Shown here one piece after another: positions 16,041 to 21,110 of a stretch of DNA of 21,456 nt. Under the pieces are notes generated by a model. It saw nothing but the letters and a program-made list of their open reading frames with translations. It made no database searches and was not told the origin of the DNA. The position numbers and the translations under genes were made by a program. Positions within the stretch are counted from its first letter, which is position 1. Each line of letters opens with the position of its first letter. Source of the DNA: Ruminococcaceae bacterium UBA6413 (lineage in GTDB: Bacteria > Bacillota > Clostridia > Oscillospirales > Ruminococcaceae). Where the stretch lies: the NCBI GenBank assembly GCA_002437415.1, contig DJPL01000007.1, positions 1-21,456 of the forward strand, written 5' to 3'.

Positions 16041-17425
16041 TCAAACTCCAAAACGTAAGCGTAGATATAAAAAACAAAAACATTCTCTCTGATATAAATC
16101 TGACAGTAAACAAAGGAGAATTTATACTGCTCTGCGGCGAAAGCGGTTGCGGAAAAACCACAATGACAAAGCTTATAAACGGACTTATCCCTCACTTTGT
16201 AAAGGACTCAGAAGTCAGCGGTTCTGTAAGCGTAGCGGGGCTTGATATTTCCGAGCTCCCCATGTATAAAATCGCCGAGATCGTAGGCTCTGTCTTTCAG
16301 AACCCCAAGACGCAGTTTTTCAATACCGACTCCTGCGCCGAAATCGCTTTCGGACTGGAAAACATAGGCGCAGACCCCGATTATATTCAAAAGCGGGTCG
16401 CCGAAACCATATCCGAGCTGAGCATTGAACGGCTGGCAAACAGAAGTGTTTTTTCAATGTCCGGCGGTGAAAAACAGCTTCTCGCCTTTGCCTCTGTATA
16501 TGCCATGGATCCGCAGGTTTATGTCCTTGATGAACCGTCTGCAAATTTAGATCAGAGCGGAATAGCCCGACTGCGCACAATACTTGAAACTATCAAAAAC
16601 AGCGGTCGCACCGTACTGATAGCTGAGCACAGAATTTCATACCTGAACAAGCTTGCCGACAGAATTATTTATATGAAAGACGGACGCATTGATAAGGAAT
16701 TTACACCCGAAGAATTCGGCGGATTATCGGACTCGGACAGACAAGCAATGGGACTGAGAAGCATTTGCCCCGAAGAAATCAGCATACCAGAGCTTGTATC
16801 TCCGCGACCCGATCCCATACTCACAGTAAACTGTCTCTCGGTCAAGCGCAAAAAGAAACTTGTTTGCAACAACATATCATTATCCGTAAGCGCCGGTGAT
16901 GTCATAGGAATTGTCGGTGAAAACGGAAACGGAAAATCCACATTCTGCAATTGTCTTTGCGGTCTTCTGCCAAGTGCCGGCGGAGATATCCTGTATCACG
17001 GCAAAAAGCTGTCACGCAGAGCCCGTACAAAGCAGTTCGGTATGGTTATGCAGGACGTAAACCATCAGCTGTTTTCAGACAGCGTCAAAAACGAGTGCCT
17101 GCTTGCAAATTCAAATGCCACAGACGAAGAAATTTCTGCTTTATTAAAAAGCTTTGATCTATCGGAATACACAGACAGCCACCCTCTGACGTTATCGGGC
17201 GGTCAACGCCAACGCCTTGCGATATGTCAGGCTGTTATGGGCGGCAAAAAGATACTCATTTTCGACGAACCGACCAGCGGTCTTGACTTCCGACATATGT
17301 GCCGGGTGACAGAGCTTATGAAGCAGCTGGCTGATAAGGGATATATCCTGTTTGTAGTAACTCACGATTACGAATTTCTCAATCGAGCGTGCAATCACTA
17401 TATCCGGATAGAAAAGAGCAATTGA
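16037..17425 (+). CDS. Fused two-domain ECF ATPase (EcfA1-A2)
   Basis: A 462-residue cytoplasmic ATPase with two ABC domains in one chain, replacing separate EcfA1 and EcfA2. Domain 1: Walker A GESGCGKTT (about 34), Q-loop VFQNPKTQFF, signature MSGGEKQ (about 141), Walker B LDEPSANLD (about 164). Domain 2: Walker A GENGNGKST (about 294), Q-loop VMQDVNHQLF, signature LSGGQRQR (about 386), Walker B FDEPTSGLD (about 408). All key residues are present in both halves. The start at 16037 is set by the ATGA overlap with EcfT. It is the last gene of the operon. The fused form matches the tandem ATPase of mpt-like loci. Confidence 0.9.
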   Translation: MIKLQNVSVDIKNKNILSDINLTVNKGEFILLCGESGCGKTTMTKLINGLIPHFVKDSEVSGSVSVAGLDISELPMYKIAEIVGSVFQNPKTQFFNTDSCAEIAFGLENIGADPDYIQKRVAETISELSIERLANRSVFSMSGGEKQLLAFASVYAMDPQVYVLDEPSANLDQSGIARLRTILETIKNSGRTVLIAEHRISYLNKLADRIIYMKDGRIDKEFTPEEFGGLSDSDRQAMGLRSICPEEISIPELVSPRPDPILTVNCLSVKRKKKLVCNNISLSVSAGDVIGIVGENGNGKSTFCNCLCGLLPSAGGDILYHGKKLSRRARTKQFGMVMQDVNHQLFSDSVKNECLLANSNATDEEISALLKSFDLSEYTDSHPLTLSGGQRQRLAICQAVMGGKKILIFDEPTSGLDFRHMCRVTELMKQLADKGYILFVVTHDYEFLNRACNHYIRIEKSN

Positions 17426-17427
17426 AT

Positions 17428-17514
17428 TCAGCTTAAAGATCGCCCGGTTGCCCTGCACATTGCAGGAGCGTCAGGCTTCTTCTCCTCTTTGGGAGTTTTC
17501 TTTTCGGGTTCCAT
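17428..17514 (-). CDS. Possible 28-residue peptide, unrecognised
   Basis: A 28-codon frame on the minus strand starts at ATG 17514 with a GAGG (17522-17525) 7 nt upstream and stops 3 nt from the end of the ECF operon. The N-terminal part is charged and proline-rich (MEPEKKTPKEEKKPDAP) and the C-terminal part is AMCRATGRSLS, with one cysteine. The composition could be a precursor with a leader and a short core, or chance. No modifying enzyme is nearby. The hairpin at 17552-17573 lies in its leader. Existence is uncertain. Confidence 0.35.
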   Translation of the reverse strand: MEPEKKTPKEEKKPDAPAMCRATGRSLS

Positions 17515-17551
17515 TGCTTTACCTCGCTTTCTTTGATTTTGGGTATAAAAA

Positions 17552-17573
17552 TACCGCTCCAAAAGGGGCGGTA
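17552..17573. terminator. GC-rich hairpin, probable terminator
   Basis: A 9-bp stem (17552-17560 with 17565-17573, one G-U pair) with an AAAA loop has an AT-rich tail on both sides: AAAATTATT on plus and TTTTTATA on minus. On the plus strand it could end the ECF operon about 130 nt after the last stop. On the minus strand it precedes the 28-codon frame and could act as an attenuator. Confidence 0.55.
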
Positions 17574-17686
17574 AAATTATTAAGTTTGATTCGATTTGCG
17601 CCGAACTTCACAAGAAACGGCTGTTTTTGCAAAGTTCGTGCTCAAGTTCGAGTGTTATTATTAAAAATGCAGTAAATTATAATCAA

Positions 17687-17702
17687 GTGCAATCGATTGC
17701 AC
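17687..17702. promoter_or_regulatory. Perfect 16-bp palindrome, candidate operator
   Basis: The sequence GTGCAATCGATTGCAC reads the same on both strands. It ends 6 nt before the -35 of the promoter at 17709-17737, a position suited to a dimeric activator or repressor. No obvious cognate regulator is known. Confidence 0.5.
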
Positions 17703-17708
17703 ACCTCA

Positions 17709-17737
17709 TTGTTCTACTTTACTATATCTGATATAAT
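17709..17737 (+). promoter_or_regulatory. Promoter of the 58-residue cysteine protein gene
   Basis: TTGTTC (17709-17714) and TATAAT (17732-17737) are 17 nt apart, with TGA directly before the -10 (extended -10). The leader before the ATG at 17761 is only about 17 nt and holds AAAGGAGG. Confidence 0.75.
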
Positions 17738-17760
17738 AAAGAGAGAAAGGAGGTGTTTCA

Positions 17761-17937
17761 ATGATAGAATTTGTATCAGGCTATTGTCCTGTTTTAAAGC
17801 ATGAATACTCAATCGAAGTCAACTATTCACAAGCTACGCAAAACAAATACATAAAAAGCGGAGCCGTATGTGAGTATAACGCCGATGCTACTCATGCCGA
17901 ATGTCCTATGAGGAAAGAATGTCCGTTATACAATTAA
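17761..17937 (+). CDS. 58-residue four-cysteine protein
   Basis: A short protein with a very strong translation signal (AAAGGAGGTG at 17747-17756) and a matching promoter, so expression is likely. Four cysteines are spaced as GYCP near residue 9, AVC at 37, ECP at 48 and ECPLY at 54. A single zinc site or disulfides are possible. The pattern recalls small proteins often found in phage-like or plasmid-derived DNA of Firmicutes, but I cannot name a family. Its last 32 nt overlap the end of the convergent gene 17906-18118, so the two messages are complementary there. Confidence 0.7.
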   Translation: MIEFVSGYCPVLKHEYSIEVNYSQATQNKYIKSGAVCEYNADATHAECPMRKECPLYN

Positions 17938-18118
17938 CTTCCTCAAGAAAAGTTCTATCCTTCCATGTAAACTGAGGGAACTTGTCAAGCTCTGACAGCT
18001 TGGCTCTTCTCGTCCACCCGTATTTGTCGATGTACTCGATCACGGGTGGGGCTGTTTTTTCTTCGGATACCTTACCGGTGCGGAATGTATCTTCTTCCAC
18101 TCTGATTATAATCCGCAT
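17906..18118 (-). CDS. 70-residue hypothetical protein
   Basis: A soluble 70-residue protein (MRIIIRVEEDTFRTGKV at the start; KYGWTRRAKLSELDKFPQFTW in the middle) with no recognised domain. AAAGGAG (18124-18130) lies 5 nt before the ATG, supporting real translation. The IS200-type right end begins about 35 nt upstream, so any original promoter may have been cut away or be supplied by the element. A short inverted repeat (GGATAT...ATATCC, 18139-18155) lies in that gap. The 3' end overlaps the convergent 58-residue gene by 32 nt. Confidence 0.6.
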   Translation of the reverse strand: MRIIIRVEEDTFRTGKVSEEKTAPPVIEYIDKYGWTRRAKLSELDKFPQFTWKDRTFLEEVNCITDILSS

Positions 18119-18153
18119 TGCTTACTCCTTTCAAAACGGGATATAGTAAATAT

Positions 18154-18252
18154 CCACCGGCGGAGCCAGTGGCTTTACAGATAACGCCTAAAAGGCTATT
18201 TTCTAGCATACGTCTAAAGACGCTAGTACGGTCTGACACCTGCGAAAGCTTA
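18154..18252 (-). other. Hairpin-rich right end of the IS200-type element
   Basis: About 100 nt between the original tnpA stop and the element's end hold several hairpins: 18154-18172, a GCC/GGC stem near 18188-18198, and a nested stem around 18204-18225 (CTAG...CTAG enclosing CGTCT-AA-AGACG). Only the outermost is needed for transposition. The rest may be a structured 3' RNA of the element. The function is unknown. Confidence 0.45.
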
Positions 18253-18709
18253 TTACTTGCTACCCATAAATGGGTTATTTATTTCCCGTAGCGTCATTTG
18301 ATCACTTATTTGATCTTCTTTTAATTGATTTTGTGTATTCTGCTATTCGCTTTGCATTTTTGCCTACTGTATCTACATAGTATCCTCTACACCAAAATGA
18401 CCTATTTCCATATTTGTACTTCAAGTTACCGTGTCTCTCATGAAATATCACACTACTTTTTCCTTTCAGGTAGCCCATGAAACTTGATACACGTATTTTA
18501 GGCGGTATTTCTACGAACATATGCACATGGTCAGGACATATTTCTGCTTCTATTATTTTTATTCCTTTCCACTCGCACAGCTCTCTCAATATTTTTCCCA
18601 TTTCTTCTCTGTTTTCGTGCAGGAGTATCTTTCTCCTATATTTCGGCGCAAATACTATATGATACTTGCAATTCCATGTCGCATGTGCTAAACTATTATT
18701 GTCATTCAT
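18253..18709 (-). pseudogene. tnpA: IS200-type transposase TnpA, frameshifted near the 3' end
   Basis: The transposase is a Y1 HUH single-strand DNA endonuclease. Starting at ATG 18709, set by AAGGAGA (18718-18724), the open frame gives 135 residues and stops at 18302. The HUH motif is HVH (61-63), and the catalytic Tyr region is RGYYVDTVGKN (108-118). After EY (124-125) the frame departs from the family pattern. Reading on from 18333 in the shifted frame gives QNQLKEDQISDQMTLRE, then INNPFMGSK and a stop at 18253-18255, a normal IS200 C-terminus. A 2-nt loss (or 1-nt gain) near 18334-18338 explains this. Catalytic residues remain, but the C-terminal helix that positions the Tyr is affected. 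Confidence 0.8.
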
Positions 18710-18776
18710 TTGACTTTTCTCCTTCGTGGTTATTATTTCAGTTGCCAGACCACTTTTCAATTTTACCACGTTGGAG

Positions 18777-18849
18777 TTTTTTATTTAACGCTTAAGCTCT
18801 TTTGAACGCTTGGCACAGTCAAGGGTTCATTATAAAATTATACAAAAAA
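18777..18849. repeat. Hairpin repeat, copy A (IS200-type left end)
   Basis: This segment is related to 20908-20970. Shared parts are TTTTTTATT, GCTTAAGCTCTTTT, a hairpin with the apex CACAG, and ATTATACAAAAA. Here the stem is GAACGCTTGGC/GTCAAGGGTTC around an ACA loop (18804-18828), with one G/G mismatch and one G-U pair. It abuts a terminator T-run, as copy B does. Confidence 0.65.
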
Positions 18850-18873
18850 TTCCTGGAGCCGTAGCCCCAGGAA
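18850..18873 (-). terminator. Terminator of the 38-residue protein gene
   Basis: On the minus strand a 10-bp stem (one G-U pair) with a TACG loop is followed by AATTTTTTG. It lies 50 nt downstream of the minus-strand gene at 18923-19039. Confidence 0.8.
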
Positions 18874-18922
18874 TAAATAAAACGAACATTTAGAGAGTCC
18901 AGTCCCATCTCATCAGTTCTAT

Positions 18923-19039
18923 TTACTTCTTTTTCTTCTTTGCTTTGTCAACCCAAATACGGAACGCGCGTTTGCCATAATCTCTAGCATAAATGCGTGT
19001 TCCATCTTTTTGAGTTATGTATGCAGTGAAAATCCACAT
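18923..19039 (-). CDS. 38-residue basic protein
   Basis: A very short protein, MWIFTAYITQKDGTRIYARD followed by YGKRAFRIWVDKAKKKKK, with a strong ribosome binding site AAAGGAG (19049-19055) 9 nt before the ATG. The first 30 residues look like two or three beta-strands, and the lysine tail suggests contact with nucleic acid or membrane. I recall similar tiny proteins in phage-like DNA of Firmicutes but cannot name a family. It follows the ImmA-like gene on the same strand. The upstream gap holds the opposite-strand RNA promoter at 19079-19107. Its own terminator is at 18850-18873. Confidence 0.6.
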   Translation of the reverse strand: MWIFTAYITQKDGTRIYARDYGKRAFRIWVDKAKKKKK

Positions 19040-19078
19040 ATTACCATGCTCCTTTCGCAAGAATTTTTATAAAACCTC

Positions 19079-19107
19079 TTGCAAACTCATAAGAAACGTG
19101 GTATAAT
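19079..19107 (+). promoter_or_regulatory. Orphan plus-strand promoter
   Basis: TTGCAA (19079-19084) and a perfect TATAAT (19102-19107) are 17 nt apart. No plus-strand gene of ordinary size follows; the transcript would end at the terminator 19163-19191. Confidence 0.7.
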
Positions 19108-19113
19108 ACTAAT

Positions 19114-19193
19114 TGTCTAGATCAGTACTTACTGGAACATTTTATGGCTTACAGTAGGTGCTAAAAGCCGAGCGATTAGCTTGGCTTTTTTAC
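19114..19193 (+). ncRNA. Candidate small RNA of about 80 nt
   Basis: The segment starts at the predicted start site of the promoter 19079-19107 and ends at an intrinsic terminator. It holds a 10-bp stem (GTACTTACTG with CAGTAGGTGC, two G-U pairs), then the terminator stem. The only frame inside with an ATG is six codons (MAYSRC, 19145-19165). The 3' end is antisense to the last codons of the ImmA-like gene (stop at 19176), and the promoter is divergent from the 38-residue gene. Regulation of these neighbours or an independent RNA role are both possible. Expression is not proven. Confidence 0.5.
19163..19191 (+). terminator. Intrinsic terminator of the candidate small RNA
   Basis: An 11-bp stem (one G-U pair) with a GATTA loop ends in TTTTTT on the plus strand. 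The stop codon of the minus-strand ImmA-like gene lies in the loop, so the same hairpin may also act weakly in the other direction. Confidence 0.75.
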
Positions 19194-19706
19194 TTTATTA
19201 AATGCTATTTGGGCGGCTTGAGCTGATGTTTGACACAACTTTGAGATTTCAAAAGCTGATAAACCTTTTATCAGCCTTGGCGGCATAAGTAAAGCACTTG
19301 CAAATGTGTTGGCTTGCCACTCCGGATCAATGTACGATACCATCTTGGCATTTTCTTCAATCCGGCAAAGTTTTACTCCATCTTTATGAAGAAAATAATG
19401 TCCAAGCTCATGAGCTATTGTAAATCTATGCCTGCCATCCCCACATATCGCCATTTGATAAACGTCTTCTCTGACTTCCATCGTATTGTTGAAAGCATTA
19501 TAACAAGCATATTTGTCTGGCATTTCTTTTGTGGGGTTAACCATAAAATTATATTCAGAATCAATTTGCGGCAATGCTAACTCAGCAAATCGTATTACAG
19601 GAAATGCCATTTCTGTCGTGTAATTTGCAATCACACGTACAAACCATGCCAGACTTACAATATTATCCTTGCTCAATGGATCGGCTACTAACTGTTGCAT
19701 ATACAT
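19176..19706 (-). CDS. ImmA/IrrE-family metallopeptidase
   Basis: A 176-residue soluble protein with the zinc peptidase motif HELGH (99-103, in FTIAHELGHYFLHKDG) and a downstream helix EWQANTFASALLMP whose Glu is the probable third zinc ligand. In ICEBs1-type elements such proteases cut the repressor encoded next to them after damage or signals. The XRE regulator gene lies directly upstream (9-nt gap), matching that arrangement. Two starts are possible: ATG 19706, or the third codon ATG 19700, which is better spaced from AAGG (19711-19714). The last codons overlap the terminator of the opposite-strand small RNA. Confidence 0.85.
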   Translation of the reverse strand: MYMQQLVADPLSKDNIVSLAWFVRVIANYTTEMAFPVIRFAELALPQIDSEYNFMVNPTKEMPDKYACYNAFNNTMEVREDVYQMAICGDGRHRFTIAHELGHYFLHKDGVKLCRIEENAKMVSYIDPEWQANTFASALLMPPRLIKGLSAFEISKLCQTSAQAAQIAFNKVKKPS

Positions 19707-19715
19707 CCTACCTTT

Positions 19716-20075
19716 TCATTTCTTATTATTTGACAATATTTTTTGTATCATTGCAATTTGTTCGTCTGATAGTCCGTTAATTTTTCTTGCAAATACTAAG
19801 CCTATTTCGCGCTGATTAGCGTTTGCAAGCGATGTATCGATATTGATTGCCTTAATAGTTTTGCAGTATGCATCTTGCAGTTCTTGTTCTTTTTGAGGAG
19901 TTAAATGGTAATTATACTTTATTTTGGCAATCAAATCATCAGTTGGTTTTCTCTTACTATTTTCAATTGATGAGAGATATGCTGGGGAAATGCCAAGAGT
20001 ATCAGCCATATTCTTTAATAATAGGCCGTTATCAATCCTAAATTTCCTTAAAAATTTACCCAACTCACTAAGCAT
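19716..20075 (-). CDS. XRE-family helix-turn-helix regulator
   Basis: A 119-residue DNA-binding protein. The N-terminal HTH spans about 5-60, with the recognition part GISPAYLSSIENSKRKPTDD typical of the Xre/Cro family; a helical C-terminal region follows (GLSDEQIAMIQKIL near the end). The start at 20075 is set by GGAGGT (20085-20090), 9 nt upstream, rather than an ATG 15 codons earlier that lies between the -10 and -35 of the promoter. It is co-transcribed with the ImmA-like protease, its probable regulator by cleavage. It likely represses its own promoter at 20100-20127; no lysogeny or transfer genes remain nearby. Confidence 0.87.
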   Translation of the reverse strand: MLSELGKFLRKFRIDNGLLLKNMADTLGISPAYLSSIENSKRKPTDDLIAKIKYNYHLTPQKEQELQDAYCKTIKAINIDTSLANANQREIGLVFARKINGLSDEQIAMIQKILSNNKK

Positions 20076-20099
20076 AGTTTTCTCACCTCCATATTTAAT

Positions 20100-20127
20100 A
20101 TTATACTCATTTTTTGTCATTTGTCAA
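20100..20127 (-). promoter_or_regulatory. Promoter of the XRE-ImmA pair
   Basis: On the minus strand TTGACA (20127-20122) and TATAAT (20105-20100) are 16 nt apart. The direct repeat TTGACAAATGACAAA within it may serve as an operator for the XRE protein. Confidence 0.72.
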
Positions 20128-20202
20128 CCCTGAATTTAATATAAATTAACTTTTTTGTGAATTAGCAATTAAAAACCAGCGTTTAATTAAAAAATGATGT
20201 AT

Positions 20203-20379
20203 TTGACAGACTGATGATAAACCTATATCCTTTTCATAAATTAGAATTTCTAATGTTCTTTCTTTGGTGCAAGGCCATAATAGAAGCTATGGACGATAGC
20301 CCATTTCCCTGAGAGATGGACCTTTGGAAATGATGAGTTGTGTCACACCCACTTTTTACATAATAAGTAGCTGTAAAAA
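20203..20379 (+). other. Gene-free stretch with a possible structured RNA
   Basis: No coding frame is supported here. A possible promoter, TTGACA (20203-20208) and TATCCT (20226-20231) with 17 nt between, is followed by a 15-nt palindrome (20240-20254) and a folded region (20266-20349). That region can form an outer GGTG/CACC stem, an AAGG/CCTT stem, and two adjoining hairpins: GCTAT-GGACG-ATAGC (20286-20300) and CCATTTC-CCTGA-GAGATGG (20301-20319). CATTTCC (20302-20308) can instead pair perfectly with GGAAATG (20326-20332). An AT-rich 9-bp inverted repeat (20352-20380) follows. It matches no RNA class I know. Confidence 0.4.
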
Positions 20380-20907
20380 GGTTCTATAATAAATGTTGGA
20401 CAAACCAATAACCTATAATAAATAAAATTAAAATTTGAAAAAAGTAGAGCATATTGGTTAAAATCCAAAAAATAGAAATTGCAAATCCAAATCAACGGAG
20501 AAACGATATGCTCTATACTGATAATACAACAAATTTTCTGAATTTGCAGAACATTTAAGTCAAAAAATTTAAGAAAAAAAGAAAAGCAGATATATAGCAT
20601 GGTATATCTACAAGAAGAGTATCGCCCAGTTGCGATGCTGCAACTGGTATAATACTTGATTATCGGATACAGCGAAAAAAAGACTTAACGATATTGAGCA
20701 AGCACTGTGTGATCATATTGAAAAAGCGCCGTATCGCTGTAATGAATGTGACAAATGTTTCATTTGCTTATGGCTACAGAAATTCCAAAAGATTCCACAA
20801 CCGCATTTTTCACATTTTTTCTTATCAAAAATTATCAGCGGATTCTTGATCCGAACCCGCTGATGTGATTTTTCTATTTTTCGTACTCCAACTATTGACA
20901 AAGAGCC
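20380..20907 (+). mobile_element. Miniature ISL3-like element remnant
   Basis: The ends form imperfect inverted repeats of about 24 nt: GGTTCTATAATAAATGTTGG at 20380 and, on the other strand, GGCTCTTTGTCAATAGTTGG at 20907. The latter resembles ISL3-family ends as I remember them. Inside, ATG 20508 with GGAG upstream opens a 16-codon frame (MLYTDNTTNFLNLQNI) like an ISL3 transposase start. Further on, YRCNECDKCF in the plus frame near 20732-20761 recalls a zinc motif, but stops interrupt it. A hairpin at 20834-20864 may be the former terminator. At 528 bp it is far shorter than a full ISL3. No target duplication is visible. Confidence 0.45.
20508..20558 (+). pseudogene. ISL3-like transposase N-terminal remnant
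   Basis: A 16-codon frame with a GGAG at 20497-20500 begins MLYTDNTTNFLNLQNI and stops. It resembles the first residues of ISL3-type transposases. Everything downstream is interrupted in all frames, so no protein of use is made. The assignment is tentative because the match is so short. Confidence 0.35.
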
Positions 20908-20970
20908 TTTTTTATTCAATGCTTAAGCTCTTTTAAACCCGACACAGTCGGGATATTTTATTATACAAAA
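20908..20970. repeat. Hairpin repeat, copy B
   Basis: This segment is related to 18777-18849 but has a different stem: CCCGAC-ACA-GTCGGG (20938-20952). Several stem pairs differ from copy A, yet pairing is kept and the CACAG apex is conserved. It sits between the ISL3-like remnant and the tRNA-Asn terminator, and may be a solo left end of an IS200-type element whose body is lost. Confidence 0.6.
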
Positions 20971-20990
20971 AGCACTGCTTTAGCAGTGCT
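20966..20990 (-). terminator. Terminator after tRNA-Asn
   Basis: On the minus strand an 8-bp perfect stem (AGCACTGC/GCAGTGCT, 4-nt loop) is followed by TTTTTGT, 5 nt beyond the tRNA 3' end. It ends the rRNA-tRNA transcript. Confidence 0.8.
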
Positions 20991-20994
20991 TAAA

Positions 20995-21070
20995 TGGCTC
21001 CCCCTGTTGGACTTGAACCAACGGCATCGTGATTAACAGTCACGCGCTCTACCGACTGAGCTAAGGAGGA
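20995..21070 (-). tRNA. tRNA-Asn (anticodon GTT)
   Basis: A 76-nt cloverleaf with encoded CCA. The acceptor stem is TCCTCCT/AGGGGGA with discriminator G. The D-arm has AGCTCAGTCGGTAGAGC, the anticodon loop is CTGTTAA (GTT, Asn), and the T-arm holds GGTTCAAGTCC. It is downstream of 5S rRNA on the same strand, so it is the last gene of the rRNA operon. Confidence 0.97.
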
Positions 21071-21077
21071 ATATATA

Positions 21078-21104
21078 AAGAAAGCACAGAAACTGTGCTT
21101 TCTT
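21078..21104 (-). other. Hairpin between 5S rRNA and tRNA-Asn
   Basis: A perfect 12-bp stem (21078-21089 with 21093-21104) with an AAA loop on the plus strand. The downstream minus-strand tail is TATATATT, a weak terminator at best. A processing stem that separates 5S from the tRNA is equally likely. Confidence 0.5.
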
Positions 21105-21110
21105 CTTTAT

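Larger units (their letters stand above)
18139..18849 (-). mobile_element. IS200-type insertion sequence
   Basis: About 700 bp with one transposase gene and no tnpB, the usual IS200 layout. The right end (left side here) carries an 8-bp imperfect palindrome with a 3-nt loop (18154-18172). The left end carries a hairpin at 18804-18828. These subterminal hairpins are what IS200/IS605 transposases recognise in place of inverted repeats. Outer limits are approximate; no target duplication is expected for this family. The left end abuts the T-run of the terminator at 18850-18873. The element is probably inactive because tnpA is frameshifted. Confidence 0.7.

Noticed and set aside
18154..18252. CRISPR-like or guide-RNA array
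   Set aside because: There are no regularly spaced direct repeats; the hairpins differ from each other and lie in an IS right end.
20210..20217. CTGATGA resembling a hammerhead ribozyme core
   Set aside because: No GAAA partner strand with matching stems was found at the right spacing.
20308..20327. CTGAGA followed by ACCTTTGG, like part of a TPP riboswitch
   Set aside because: The remaining TPP core and the second conserved arm are missing, and no thiamine gene follows.
20343..20600. Minus-strand hydrophobic frame of 85 residues
   Set aside because: Composition is that of antisense AT-rich DNA over the transposase remnant; there is no ribosome binding site.
20713..20919. Minus-strand frame with CEKCG and several His, zinc-finger-like
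   Set aside because: It starts in the terminal repeat of the ISL3-like remnant, has no ribosome binding site and is antisense to transposase-like residues.
20995..21070. tRNA-Asn as an attachment site of an integrated element
   Set aside because: No second copy of the tRNA 3' end and no integrase were seen in the window.
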